A stretch of DNA of 64,000 bases from Urechidicola croceus (GCA_905181865.1 CAJIZG010000001.1:620001-684000), one strand, 5' to 3'; positions 28,721-37,340 are shown, numbered from the stretch's first letter. Numbers and translations: made by a program. Notes: generated from the sequence alone by a model not told the origin.

Positions 28721-28864
28721 TCATTTCTTCCGCTTCTTGCTGACTTTTGCTGATGGATTAAAATCTAAGGCTAACTGAATCCAGTATTCCAAATCTGATT
28801 CTAAATCGGTGACGTCATCCTTTAAAAAAACAGATCCCTTCATAGGCCGTCCCGTAAAATTCAT
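28721..28864 (-). pseudogene. C-terminal fragment of a TfoX/Sxy N-domain protein
   Basis: The 47-codon frame reads MNFTGRPMKGSVFLKDDVTD, LESDLEYWIQLALDFNPSAK and ends in KKRKK. This is the usual end of TfoX_N proteins (MKGFxF... L-xYWLxLxLDF). The first half of the domain is absent upstream. It starts 15 bp before the stop of the M28 peptidase gene. Confidence 0.5.
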
Positions 28865-28878
28865 TGTATGCCATTATC

Positions 28879-29844
28879 TTACTTTTTTTTCTTTTTCCGA
28901 CCATTCATCTCGGCTTCCGTGAGTTGAATACGCTTTGGTGCGTCAGTACCATCAATCATTGAAATTATCCCTAAAGCAATGGCCTTAATCGTTTCTGTAA
29001 TTGTAGCTATATCTAATTTTTCAGGATTATCCGTCAATTTATGATAATCTGGGTCTGTATCTATTTGAGTTGTAGAAAAAGTATGGGCAGGAACTCCTAA
29101 TTTTGCTAAAGAAGCGTTATCCGATCTAAAAAACAACCTAAAATTAACATAAGGATCTGGATATAATTGATATCCACTACCTTTTAAATTTTTCTGAATA
29201 ATCTTCCCAAAATTAGAACGATCATATCCCGTCAACCAAGCTGTTTTCGGACCAAAACTAGCCTCTTTGCCAATCATTTCAATATTTATTCCAGCAATGA
29301 TCTTCGTTGCATCAACGGTGGTTCCAAAATAATTTGAACCAATCAATCCCATCTCTTCCGCTGTAAAGGCGATAAATAAAATACTTCTTTCATTCACATC
29401 CTTTTCTTTAAAGTACTTGGCCAAGGCTAATACGGCTGTGACGCCAGAAGCATCATCATTGGCACCGTTATAAATAGAATCACCTATTACCTCTTTAGTA
29501 GATACACCAAGATGATCGTAATGTGCGGAAATTACAATATACTCATCTTTTTTACTTTTTCCTTCTAAAACACCAATGACGTTAAAGAGGTCTAAACCTA
29601 TTTTATTAAACTCTTGACGGTAACATTTAGATCCATCAAATGTTTTCAAACCAATTTTTTTAAATTCAGATTCAATATATACTGCGGCCTTCTCAATACC
29701 GGGTGTACCTGCTTTCCTTCCTTCCATTTCATCAGATGCTAATGTAAACAGATGTTTCTTTACTAATTCTTTATAAATTTTTTGAGCGTTCATCTGGAAA
29801 GAAGCACACAAGAAAAGGAAAACTAACATTGAAATTTTATTCAT
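28879..29844 (-). CDS. secreted M28-family zinc aminopeptidase
   Basis: The 321-residue protein has a signal peptide (SMLVFLFLCASFQMNAQ). The M28 metal motifs are present: SAHYDHLGV near 107 (His), GANDDASG near 128 (bridging Asp), AFTAEEMGLIGS near 160 (catalytic Glu and metal ligand), and the final zinc His in AHTFSTTQIDTDPDYHKLTD near 270. It probably trims peptides in the periplasm. It ends in a basic tail (KKKKK). It is divergent from kdsA with a 64-bp gap. Confidence 0.9.
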   Translation of the reverse strand: MNKISMLVFLFLCASFQMNAQKIYKELVKKHLFTLASDEMEGRKAGTPGIEKAAVYIESEFKKIGLKTFDGSKCYRQEFNKIGLDLFNVIGVLEGKSKKDEYIVISAHYDHLGVSTKEVIGDSIYNGANDDASGVTAVLALAKYFKEKDVNERSILFIAFTAEEMGLIGSNYFGTTVDATKIIAGINIEMIGKEASFGPKTAWLTGYDRSNFGKIIQKNLKGSGYQLYPDPYVNFRLFFRSDNASLAKLGVPAHTFSTTQIDTDPDYHKLTDNPEKLDIATITETIKAIALGIISMIDGTDAPKRIQLTEAEMNGRKKKKK

Positions 29845-29908
29845 ATTAAAAGTTTTTGTTTGAATTCAAAGATATAATTATTTCATATTTTTACAGAAAA
29901 TTATTTTC

Positions 29909-30727
29909 ATGGATTTATCCGTTATTCCACGTATCAAACATACCCAATCAAACAACTTTTTTTTACTAGCTGGACCTTGTGCTATTGAAGGAGAAGATAT
30001 GGCGATGCGCATTGCTGAAAAAGTAATAACCATCACCGACAAACTAGAAATCCCTTACGTTTTCAAGGGTAGTTTTAAAAAAGCAAATCGCAGTCGTATA
30101 GACAGTTTTACTGGAATTGGCGATGAAAAAGCTTTGAAAATTTTACGCAAGGTTTCTGAAACGTTTAACATTCCAACAGTTACTGATATTCACGAGATTT
30201 CTGATGCCGCAAAAGTTGCAGAATATGTTGATATTTTACAAATTCCGGCATTCCTTGTACGTCAAACTGATTTGATCGTTGCTGCTGTAAATACTGGTAA
30301 AGTTGTAAATTTAAAAAAAGGGCAATTTATGAGTCCCGCTGCAATGCAACACGCCGTGCAAAAAGTAAAAGATAGCGGTAGCGATAAAGTGTGGATTACA
30401 GATAGAGGAACTATGTTTGGCTATCAAGATATGATTGTAGATTTTAGAGGAATTCCAGAAATGAAAACCTACGCACCCGTTGTATTGGATGTAACACATT
30501 CCCTACAACAACCAAATCAAAACAGTGGTGTTACAGGGGGCAGACCAGACATGATTGAAACTATTGCGCGTGCAGGTATCGTGAACAATGTAGATGGATT
30601 ATTTATTGAAACGCATTTCGACCCAGTCAATGCTAAAAGTGACGGCGCTAATATGCTCAATTTGAAACATCTAGAAAAACTACTCACCAATCTAGTTGCA
30701 ATTCGCAAAACAATAAACGCACTTTAA
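29909..30727 (+). CDS. kdsA: 3-deoxy-8-phosphooctulonate (KDO-8-phosphate) synthase
   Basis: The 272-residue TIM barrel matches KdsA from end to end: LLAGPCAIEGEDMAMRIAEK near 23, FKGSFKKANRSRIDSFTGIG near 53, VTDIHEISDAAKVAEYVDIL, and the C-terminal GLFIETHFDPVNAKSDGANM. It condenses PEP with arabinose-5-phosphate for lipopolysaccharide inner core synthesis in the cytoplasm. The following outer-membrane-like gene starts 14 bp later. Confidence 0.95.
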   Translation: MDLSVIPRIKHTQSNNFFLLAGPCAIEGEDMAMRIAEKVITITDKLEIPYVFKGSFKKANRSRIDSFTGIGDEKALKILRKVSETFNIPTVTDIHEISDAAKVAEYVDILQIPAFLVRQTDLIVAAVNTGKVVNLKKGQFMSPAAMQHAVQKVKDSGSDKVWITDRGTMFGYQDMIVDFRGIPEMKTYAPVVLDVTHSLQQPNQNSGVTGGRPDMIETIARAGIVNNVDGLFIETHFDPVNAKSDGANMLNLKHLEKLLTNLVAIRKTINAL

Positions 30728-30741
30728 ACGCTTCTTATTTT

Positions 30742-31608
30742 ATGAAAAAATTATGCTCTGTCAGTTTATTTTGTTTGGCCCTTTTGTGTTCTATTAATTT
30801 GCTTTCACAAGATGATCAACAGAACGATACCGATAGATATACGGCTTCCAATAAAGGAAAATTCTTTGTAAGTTGGGGAGGAAACAGAGAAACGTTTACA
30901 GACTCTGATATTACATTTAAAGGTGATGCGTACGACTTTACATTGAGTGATGTGACTGCCCATGATAAACCAAAAGGCTGGCATATTGATTATATCAATC
31001 CTGCGAATATGACTATTCCTCAGACTAATTTTAAAATGGGTTATTTCGTGTCAGACAAATACACCATATCTCTCGGTTTGGATCATATGAAATATGTGAT
31101 GACACAAAACCAATCCGTAAAAATAGATGGTACAATTAATTTAGCGCCAAGTGAAGAGGGATCTCTATACAATGGTACTTATCAAAATGAGAGCATTGTA
31201 TTAACTGAAGATTTTTTAACCTTTGAACATACGGATGGATTAAATTATATCTATACTGAATTTTCTAGATATGACGATATTTCTTCCATCTTTAAAATTA
31301 ATAACACCGATAAATTTCAAACAAACCTTACAGAAGGTATTGCCGCCGGCGTCTTATATCCAAAAACAAATACATCCCTATTGCAAAAGGAACGCAATGA
31401 CGAATTTCACTTAGCCGGATTCGGAATCTCTCTACATGCTGGACTTAATTTAACCTTTTTCAAACACTTCTTTATTCAGGGAGATTTAAAGGGTGGTTAT
31501 ATTAATATGTCAGATATTAGAACAACTAATAGCAGTATAGACAGCGCTTCTCAGCATTTCTTTTATTTCCAAAAAGTAATTGCTTTTGGTGGAATATTTA
31601 GAATTTAG
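30742..31608 (+). CDS. secreted protein, probable outer-membrane beta-barrel
   Basis: The 288-residue protein has a signal peptide (LCSVSLFCLALLCSINLLSQ). The rest is rich in alternating strands with amphipathic ends (KYTISLGLDHMKYVMTQNQS, FHLAGFGISLHAGLNLTFFK, FFIQGDLKGGYINM, and a C-terminal ...IAFGGIFRI). This fits a small outer-membrane barrel or an acyloxyacyl-hydrolase-like fold of unknown function. It follows kdsA closely and may share its transcript. Confidence 0.6.
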   Translation: MKKLCSVSLFCLALLCSINLLSQDDQQNDTDRYTASNKGKFFVSWGGNRETFTDSDITFKGDAYDFTLSDVTAHDKPKGWHIDYINPANMTIPQTNFKMGYFVSDKYTISLGLDHMKYVMTQNQSVKIDGTINLAPSEEGSLYNGTYQNESIVLTEDFLTFEHTDGLNYIYTEFSRYDDISSIFKINNTDKFQTNLTEGIAAGVLYPKTNTSLLQKERNDEFHLAGFGISLHAGLNLTFFKHFFIQGDLKGGYINMSDIRTTNSSIDSASQHFFYFQKVIAFGGIFRI

Positions 31609-31743
31609 AAGCCGTTATGTACTTAACACTAATAACAATACAAGTCGTACCTGAATAATAAATTATCTTTTATTTAACGTTCATTGGTCATTCTTTATTT
31701 ACCTTTATCCTATTAAATTAATAGGAATTAAAAAATAAATATA

Positions 31744-32382
31744 ATGGCAACAATTAGATTAGGAGACGTAGCTCCAAACTTTACAGCACAAACAACAGAA
31801 GGCGAGATTAATTTTCATGAGTATTTAGAAGGAAGTTGGGGAATCTTATTTTCTCACCCTGCAGATTATACGCCGGTATGTACTACAGAGTTAGGCACCG
31901 TAGCAAAATATACGGACGAGTTCAAGAAGAGAAATGTAAAAGTGATGGCTTTGAGTGTTGATGGAATAGAATCACACCATGGATGGATTAAAGACATTAA
32001 CGAAACACAAAACACTTCAGTAAACTTTCCAATTATTGCAGATGAAGATCGTAAAGTATCTGAATTATACGATATGATACATCCAAATGCTGATAGCAAA
32101 TTAACAGTAAGATCTGTATTTATAGTTGGTGATGATAAGAAAGTAAAACTGATTATCACCTACCCTGCTTCTACCGGAAGAAATTTTGAAGAATTATTAC
32201 GCGTTATAGATTCATTACAATTAACAGCATATCACCAAGTAGCGACACCTGCAAATTGGAAACCTGGAGAAGACGTTGTGGTAAGTCCTGCAATTCCAAC
32301 AGCCAAAGCCAAAGAAATCTTTACAAAAGGTGTAACAGAAGTAAAGCCTTATTTAAGAATGACACCGCAACCAAATTTGTAA
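31744..32382 (+). CDS. 1-Cys peroxiredoxin (Prx6 type)
   Basis: The 212-residue protein has the Prx motif HPADYTPVCTTELG with the peroxidatic Cys46 and contains no other cysteine, so it works by the 1-Cys mechanism with an external reductant. The C-terminal domain (TAYHQVATPANWKPGEDVVV, PYLRMTPQPNL) is typical of the Prx6 subgroup. It reduces hydrogen and alkyl peroxides in the cytoplasm. A hairpin terminator follows. Confidence 0.94.
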   Translation: MATIRLGDVAPNFTAQTTEGEINFHEYLEGSWGILFSHPADYTPVCTTELGTVAKYTDEFKKRNVKVMALSVDGIESHHGWIKDINETQNTSVNFPIIADEDRKVSELYDMIHPNADSKLTVRSVFIVGDDKKVKLIITYPASTGRNFEELLRVIDSLQLTAYHQVATPANWKPGEDVVVSPAIPTAKAKEIFTKGVTEVKPYLRMTPQPNL

Positions 32383-32402
32383 ACAATCATAAAACACTAA
32401 AT

Positions 32403-32437
32403 AAAGGCTATTTTTATAAAATAGCCTTTATTCTTTT
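32403..32437. terminator. hairpin terminator, probably bidirectional
   Basis: AAAGGCTATTTT and AAATAGCCTTT form an 11-bp stem with a short loop, followed by T-rich sequence on the plus strand and also on the minus strand. It lies between the peroxiredoxin gene and the convergent DUF1801 gene. Confidence 0.7.
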
Positions 32438-32813
32438 ACGGTTTCCATGCAGTCTTATTGCTTATAATTAATACTGAAGCAGCCTTTAGCAATTCAACAA
32501 ACCCCAATTCATCAAAATCTTCCATATCACCAATTTGAAGAGAACGTACTTTCTTTCTATTCTTATAATCGCTTAATTCTAGGAATCTATTTTCCAACAA
32601 AACTCCTTGCATAAAAGCAACATCTAAAAAATTAGTTTCTTTCAAAACATTCAAATATATCATGGGGTTTTTGGCATAGTAATAAAACGGAATTCCATAA
32701 CTAAACTTCTCCTCTATTTCTGGAATTGTTCGTTGAATAATACTTCTTACATAAAGCATCAAAGATTGATACGGTTCTTTTTGATTGAGAATATAGTGTT
32801 CAGCAGGGTTCAT
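32436..32813 (-). CDS. DUF1801 protein
   Basis: The 125-residue protein reads EHYILNQKEPYQSLMLYVRS, then EEKFSYGIPFYYYAKNPMIY and ends SLQIGDMEDFDELGFVELLK. This is the DUF1801 fold, related to the YdhG/frataxin-like group of unknown function. Its start overlaps the end of the DUF3820 gene (ATGA), so the two are coupled. Confidence 0.8.
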   Translation of the reverse strand: MNPAEHYILNQKEPYQSLMLYVRSIIQRTIPEIEEKFSYGIPFYYYAKNPMIYLNVLKETNFLDVAFMQGVLLENRFLELSDYKNRKKVRSLQIGDMEDFDELGFVELLKAASVLIISNKTAWKP

Positions 32814-33034
32814 TCAAGTCTCTTCTTAATTCCATGAATCAGATACTCCAAACCATTTAACTTCAATTCATATACTAAACCCAATTGTTTCCCAAGTTTA
32901 CCCGCCGGAAACCCCTTTGCGTGATACCAAACCACATAATGTTCTGGCAAATCAATTAATTCTGTGCCCTTGTATTTTCCAAAAGGCATTTTGGCTTTTG
33001 CCAAATCTAATAAAAACTGCTTATCTTGTAACAT
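32810..33034 (-). CDS. DUF3820 protein
   Basis: The 74-residue protein has the DUF3820 core AKMPFGKYKGTELIDLPEHY and LGKQLGLVYELKLNGLEYL. The family is small, cytoplasmic and uncharacterised (proposed to be linked to nucleic-acid processing enzymes because the motif also occurs in exonuclease-associated proteins). It overlaps DUF1801 by 4 bp. Confidence 0.85.
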   Translation of the reverse strand: MLQDKQFLLDLAKAKMPFGKYKGTELIDLPEHYVVWYHAKGFPAGKLGKQLGLVYELKLNGLEYLIHGIKKRLE

Positions 33035-33131
33035 ACTTATAATTCTACGACCTATTCATTACTAAATAAAAAGTTTAAAGGTATTTGAATTTATAATAAT
33101 CAACAAGCAAAAATTAGTGATTAATTTTTCA

Positions 33132-33139
33132 TAAATTTG
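33132..33139 (+). promoter_or_regulatory. -7 box for the tmRNA gene
   Basis: TAAATTTG matches TAnnTTTG and lies 33 bp before the mature tmRNA 5' end. No convincing -33 element was seen. Confidence 0.4.
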
Positions 33140-33172
33140 CACACTTAATTTATAAAAGATCATTGAAATATT

Positions 33173-33565
33173 GGGGACGACTTGGTTTTGACTGCAAGGT
33201 CGGTTGAACTGTAAGCATGTCGAGCAATGAAATAGTACTCGTAAAAATCACTTTCAACTTTTTAAACGGCGAGAATAACTACGCTTTAGCTGCATAATCT
33301 GAATTAATAGTAAGATTAGCCTAGTCTGACAAGGTCAGAAAGCTTTATGCCTCTCGAAAGCCTTGGTTAACGGCGTTCGAATTTTTGGCATCGTAAAAGT
33401 CAACATAGGAATAAAAAGGTCATGGTTTTATTCCGAAACTAAAATGAATAAGTTTTAAGTGGGCGGTTTTTGGTCAGCTTATTATCGAAAAACAATCAAA
33501 AACTACACATGTAGAAAGCTCTTTTATCGCTTGTTTGGACGAGGGTTCGAGTCCCTCCGTCTCCA
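33173..33565 (+). ncRNA. ssrA: transfer-messenger RNA (tmRNA)
   Basis: The 5' end GGGGACG pairs with CGTCTCC at the 3' end, and a T-arm (GGGTTCGAGTCCC) precedes it, giving the tRNA-like domain. The tag ORF at 33268-33297 encodes GENNYALAA then TAA, the Bacteroidota-type proteolysis tag. tmRNA frees stalled ribosomes with SmpB. Its 3' end is a common phage/island integration site, and island-type genes follow directly. Confidence 0.96.
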
Positions 33566-33567
33566 CT
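33540..33567 (+). other. putative attL at the tmRNA 3' end
   Basis: The tRNA-like 3' part (T-arm through CGTCTCCAC) abuts a block of phage/island-type genes. Integrases that use ssrA recreate this segment. No second copy was found before the island is cut by the IS at 35831, so the other attachment site is missing. Inferred from context. Confidence 0.4.
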
Positions 33568-33579
33568 ATTAAATTTAAC

Positions 33580-33622
33580 AAACGTAGTGTTTATAGCATA
33601 TTAATAGATACTACGTTTTTTT
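33580..33622 (+). terminator. terminator after tmRNA
   Basis: AAACGTAGT (33580) and ACTACGTTT (33610) form a 9-bp stem with a 21-nt loop, followed by a T-run. It lies 14 bp after the mature 3' end. Confidence 0.6.
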
Positions 33623-33795
33623 GTGCCGACATAGTGCCGACAACAAATTTTAATTAAATAAGAATATGATATCAATACCCCCCCTACCTTATTTTTTACT
33701 TCGAATAAAACCCTCACTTACAGGCGATGTACACACTAAAAAACAGTTATCGATTAAGGGGTATACCCCCTATTTTTAGGCAAATCTACTAGATA

Positions 33796-34731
33796 CTACA
33801 CTTCAAATCCTTTTAGATAAGATGGTTTCCTCTCTATTTTTAATTTAAATGTATTCAAATACTTATTTAGATTATCATTCTTTAATAAATACTCTGGAGT
33901 TGCAAACTTAAAATTACTCTTCTTATGAAAAAAGTTTCTATCATCACTTGAAAACAAATTATCAATAGCGGTTTTCATTTCACCTCCTGTAAAACCATTA
34001 TTCAATTGAACAACAAATAACTCTTTTACTTTTTTAGTACCCTTAAAACTCCCCTTACATCGTTGATTGAACTGTTTAATAAACCAATTCAAGTTTATGG
34101 TAACTTCGGATTCATTCACAATATCAAAACTTCTTTTTTTAATCGAGTATTTAAAATGACTAAATAGATCAGAATCATTTACCCATATTTTATTTATACT
34201 AAAATTATGTAATACAAATCCTTCTATTTTAGATTGAACATCTTCAACACTTACATTCATATCCTTAGCCATACTTTCTAATAATTTAAAATTATTCTTT
34301 ATCTTCTCAATAACAGTAGAAGTAGTAGATATATTTCTTTCTTTCTTTCCTTTCTTTAGTTGTGGTTGATCTTTGGTTATCCCTTGGTTATTTCTTGGTT
34401 GATCTTCACTATTAGTAGTCTGGTATTTGTCATAATTTATGAGTGTTAATAGGGTGTAACCGTTAGTTTTTACCTTGGTTACTTCTTTTGTAATTATAAG
34501 TTTCTCTAGCGCTGTTCTTATTTGCTGTTCAGAAAGACCCGTTTGTGATGATAATACTTTTCTGCCAGTAATGAGTTGACCTCTATTAATCTTTATATTC
34601 CGCCATGTTTTATCCTTAAAATTGCAAACTAACAACAAATGAATAAATAAGGTCTTAGTATTTATATCCGTATACCATTCCCAATCCAATATGCTACGGT
34701 ATAACTTTACCCAACTATCGTTTTTTTTCAT
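33796..34731 (-). CDS. replication-initiation-like / DnaD-type island protein
   Basis: The 311-residue protein starts KNDSWVKLYRSILDWEWYTD, NTKTLFIHLLLVCNFKDKTW and contains GQLITGRKVLSSQTGLSEQQ followed by IRTALEKLIITKEVTKVKTN, a winged-helix domain typical of phage replisome-organiser N-domains. A basic linker (PQLKKGKKER) and a helical C-terminal domain follow. It probably starts replication of the island or phage; it is placed next to the tmRNA att site, consistent with a mobile island. Confidence 0.6.
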   Translation of the reverse strand: MKKNDSWVKLYRSILDWEWYTDINTKTLFIHLLLVCNFKDKTWRNIKINRGQLITGRKVLSSQTGLSEQQIRTALEKLIITKEVTKVKTNGYTLLTLINYDKYQTTNSEDQPRNNQGITKDQPQLKKGKKERNISTTSTVIEKIKNNFKLLESMAKDMNVSVEDVQSKIEGFVLHNFSINKIWVNDSDLFSHFKYSIKKRSFDIVNESEVTINLNWFIKQFNQRCKGSFKGTKKVKELFVVQLNNGFTGGEMKTAIDNLFSSDDRNFFHKKSNFKFATPEYLLKNDNLNKYLNTFKLKIERKPSYLKGFEV

Positions 34732-34783
34732 TATATTTACCTAGTATTTTATATTGCCTATATAACAATACATTGAACAATTA

Positions 34784-34809
34784 AGGGAGTTAACGCTCCC
34801 TTTTTTTTA
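34784..34809. terminator. hairpin between island genes
   Basis: AAGGGAG and CTCCCTT flank a short loop, with an eight-T run on the plus side. Island genes run on the minus strand, where the trailing sequence is weakly T-rich, so direction is uncertain. Confidence 0.35.
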
Positions 34810-34817
34810 TACTATTA

Positions 34818-35291
34818 TTATGTTACTTTGTTCGTAAAAGAGTATTGATGTTCATCTATAATAATCTCTATCAATTCCTTTTTATGTGGGTAGAAGTCTT
34901 TAAATAGATCAACAACTAATGTTTGACAGTCTTTTGAAAATTGGACTATTAAAAAGTGTTTCGGATTCTCCCAATTCTTACCTTTTGACGTTTTACCAAC
35001 TAAAAACAATTCTTCTGAAATATTGCCCTCAAAAACAAACTCTCTCGATGTTTTCACCAATCCAGTTTTAAGACATCTTTTCCAGTTCGTATCATTCCTA
35101 AATAATAACCAATAATTAAAAAACCTACTTCTATCATGATACCCGTTATCTTTTTCAATTCGAATTTTCTTAGTGAAGAACTCATCTAAGCGTTTATGAT
35201 CTAATAATTCAAAATCAATCAATGTTTTATCAATGTTCGAAGATTTCAAATAATACACCGCTCTCACATACTCTATATTGCCCGTTTTCAT
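34818..35291 (-). CDS. hypothetical island protein
   Basis: The 157-residue protein (EYVRAVYYLKSSNIDKTLID, KNWENPKHFLIVQFSKDCQT) has no membrane segment or motif that I recognise. It lies 2 bp from the HTH gene and upstream of the replication-like gene, so it belongs to the same island operon. Function unknown. Confidence 0.55.
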   Translation of the reverse strand: MKTGNIEYVRAVYYLKSSNIDKTLIDFELLDHKRLDEFFTKKIRIEKDNGYHDRSRFFNYWLLFRNDTNWKRCLKTGLVKTSREFVFEGNISEELFLVGKTSKGKNWENPKHFLIVQFSKDCQTLVVDLFKDFYPHKKELIEIIIDEHQYSFTNKVT

Positions 35292-35293
35292 AA

Positions 35294-35578
35294 TTAAGGA
35301 GTATTTGAGTTAAACATCTTACTTACTATTTCCTTTCGACTAAAATAAGTTCGATTACCAAATTTATAAGGTTTCAATATCTTCTTATTGCTCCAATCAT
35401 GTACAGTCGACAAACTTATTTTTAGCAGTTTAGCAACCTCCATTCTGCTAATAAAGTCTTCTGGCTCCTTAAGTGTAAAAGTTTCTTTTAATGAATCTAT
35501 TTGAGTTTTCACACCCATTAAAATAGATTCAGTTAGTTTCTCTGGTGTAGTGTTGTTTAATAGTGTTACATTCTCCAT
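35294..35578 (-). CDS. helix-turn-helix (MerR/excisionase-like) protein
   Basis: The 94-residue protein ends with EDFISRMEVAKLLKISLSTV, HDWSNKKILKPYKFGNRTYF and SRKEIVSKMF, the HTH_17 fold used by excisionases and small regulators of Bacteroidota islands. It is the first gene of the three-gene island operon and could control excision or transcription. No integrase is present nearby. Confidence 0.75.
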   Translation of the reverse strand: MENVTLLNNTTPEKLTESILMGVKTQIDSLKETFTLKEPEDFISRMEVAKLLKISLSTVHDWSNKKILKPYKFGNRTYFSRKEIVSKMFNSNTP

Positions 35579-35658
35579 AATACAAATGATTTATTGTTTA
35601 TGGGTGCAATTTATTTAAGGTTCCCTAGTGATTATGCGTGGAAAACAAGGGAAAAACG

Positions 35659-35831
35659 TCATTCTACTTTGACGTAATTATTTATAACATTACATTCTTT
35701 AATTAACCGTTCTATTTCGTCATGTTCGGCACTATCCCAACTCATCGGATCTATTCCCGCACTTTTAACATTGATTTTAATCTTATGCCCTTTATCTACC
35801 TTATTCCAATATTCAGCAAACTCAAGTTGGT
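35659..35831 (-). pseudogene. island gene fragment truncated by an IS end
   Basis: Entering from the IS tip, the minus strand reads HQLEFAEYWNKVDKGHKIKI, NVKSAGIDPMSWDSAEHDEI and ERLIKECNVINNYVKVE, then stops at 35659. The start is lost at the IS junction. The family is not recognised. Confidence 0.45.
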
Positions 35832-35859
35832 GTATGTAGTCAAATAAAAATGAACTTTT
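35831..35859 (-). repeat. isolated inverted right end of the IS3-family element
   Basis: The 29 bp beginning TGTATGTAGTCAAATAAAAA are identical to the reverse complement of the right end of copies 1 and 2. They abut the left tip of copy 2, so copy 2 appears to have landed inside, or recombined with, another copy in the opposite orientation. This gives the block 35831-37340 near-perfect inverted ends. Confidence 0.75.
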
Positions 35860-35944
35860 TGTATAACGTCAGCAAAAAGTGAACTAATTATCACTTTAAT
35901 ATAAGAGATAGGTTTTATTATTTTTACAAACCTTTAAATCTTAA

Positions 35945-36295
35945 ATGATGAAAAACAAGAAAAGTGCCAGTGCTTTAATTAGCGACTTAAAACGTAAGAC
36001 AAGAAAAGCTTACAATTCAGAAGACAAAATCAGGATTATTATTGAAGGAATGCGTGGTGAAACGACCATTGCAGAATTGTGTCGAAAAGAAAGCATCCAT
36101 CAAGCTAATTACTACAAATGGTCCAAAGATTTCATGGAAGCAGGAAAGCGCAGGCTAAATGGAGATACGATGCGAGAAGCTAACACATCGGAGGTTCACG
36201 AACTCAAAGGTGAGAATGGTACTTTAAAAGAGTTGGTTGCAGAGCTTTCTCTAGAAGTTCGGTTTCTGAAAAAAAACTTACGTGGAGACGAGTAA
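35945..36295 (+). CDS. IS3-family transposase OrfA, copy 2
   Basis: The protein is identical to OrfA of copy 1: N-terminal helix-turn-helix and C-terminal leucine-zipper-like segment, 116 residues. It is intact. Confidence 0.9.
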   Translation: MMKNKKSASALISDLKRKTRKAYNSEDKIRIIIEGMRGETTIAELCRKESIHQANYYKWSKDFMEAGKRRLNGDTMREANTSEVHELKGENGTLKELVAELSLEVRFLKKNLRGDE

Positions 36296-36309
36296 AAAGA
36301 GAGAAGTAT

Positions 36310-37275
36310 ATGCACTATAGTCAATCAGAAAAGTACGAAATGATACAACTTGTTGAGCAGTCTGATCTTGGAATAAACCGAACACTCAAAGAGCTTAAAA
36401 TCAATAAGACAACCTTTTATAATTGGTATAATTTATATACCCAAAAAGGCTTTGAAGGTCTAGCTCGTAAGAAATCAGAGAGAGTTGGGACGTGGAATAA
36501 GATAAATATCGTCGATAGAGACAAAGTAGTTGAAATTGCGTTAGAAAAGCCTGAGTTATCTTCTAGGGAGGTTGCTTGGCATATTACGGATAATTACAAC
36601 TATTATATCAGCGAGTCAAGTGTCTATCGGATTTTAAAGGAAAATGGATTCATATCATCGCCTTCATTTAGAATAATGAGTGCTTCGGATAGTTTTCACG
36701 ATAAAACAACTGCCGTGAATCAAATGTGGCAAACTGATTTTACTTATTTCAAAATATTTGGTTGGGGTTGGTATTATTTATCAACTATTTTGGATGATTA
36801 CAGTCGTTACATTGTTACATGGAAGCTTTGTTCAACAATGAGAGCAGAAGATGTCACCAATACAATCGATGCAGCTATTGCATTTTCTGGAGTTAATGAA
36901 AAATCAATGCCTAGGTTGTTGTCAGATAATGGGTCTTGTTACATCTCACACGAGTTAGCAGACTATATCGGAGAGAAAAATATGAAACATATCAGAGGAA
37001 GACCATTACATCCTCAAAATCAGGGCAAAATTGAACGTTATCATAGATCAATGAAAAACATTGTAAAACTTGATAATTACTTTAGCCCTGGACAATTAGA
37101 AGAAAAAATGAAAGAATTTGTTCAGTATTACAATTATGAACGCTATCATGAATCTTTGAAAAATGTAACTCCAGCAGAAGTATATTTTGGAACAGCCGAA
37201 AGAAAATTAAGAAAACGCAAAATGACAAAAAATAGCACTTTGAAAGCTAGAAAAAAACAGTATCAAAATTTTTAA
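36310..37275 (+). CDS. IS3-family transposase OrfB, copy 2
   Basis: The protein is identical to OrfB of copy 1, with the complete D-D-E core (MWQTDFTY, LLSDNGSCY, QGKIERYH). Identity of both copies implies recent duplication or gene conversion. Confidence 0.92.
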   Translation: MHYSQSEKYEMIQLVEQSDLGINRTLKELKINKTTFYNWYNLYTQKGFEGLARKKSERVGTWNKINIVDRDKVVEIALEKPELSSREVAWHITDNYNYYISESSVYRILKENGFISSPSFRIMSASDSFHDKTTAVNQMWQTDFTYFKIFGWGWYYLSTILDDYSRYIVTWKLCSTMRAEDVTNTIDAAIAFSGVNEKSMPRLLSDNGSCYISHELADYIGEKNMKHIRGRPLHPQNQGKIERYHRSMKNIVKLDNYFSPGQLEEKMKEFVQYYNYERYHESLKNVTPAEVYFGTAERKLRKRKMTKNSTLKARKKQYQNF

Positions 37276-37340
37276 CTAAATTAGCAGAAACCTCTCTTAA
37301 ATTTTGAGCGAAAAAGTTCATTTTTATTTGACTACATACA

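Larger units (their letters stand above)
35860..37340 (+). mobile_element. IS3-family insertion sequence, copy 2
   Basis: The element matches copy 1 at a constant offset of 10,943 bp over its whole 1,481 bp, with identical proteins. Left it abuts the inverted end remnant; right it cuts a GH106-like gene. It is in the same orientation as copy 1, so homologous recombination would delete about 10.9 kb including kdsA and ssrA, and is presumably selected against. Confidence 0.9.

Noticed and set aside
33623-33650. Direct repeat GTGCCGAC after the tmRNA terminator as an attachment core
   Set aside because: The two copies are only 11 bp apart and do not match the tmRNA end, so they cannot be paired att sites; they may be the end of a lost integrase gene.
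24917-37340. Composite transposon formed by the two identical IS3 copies
   Set aside because: The segment between them holds core genes (mpl, kdsA, tmRNA), and the outer flanks show no target duplication. Recombination between independent insertions explains it better.
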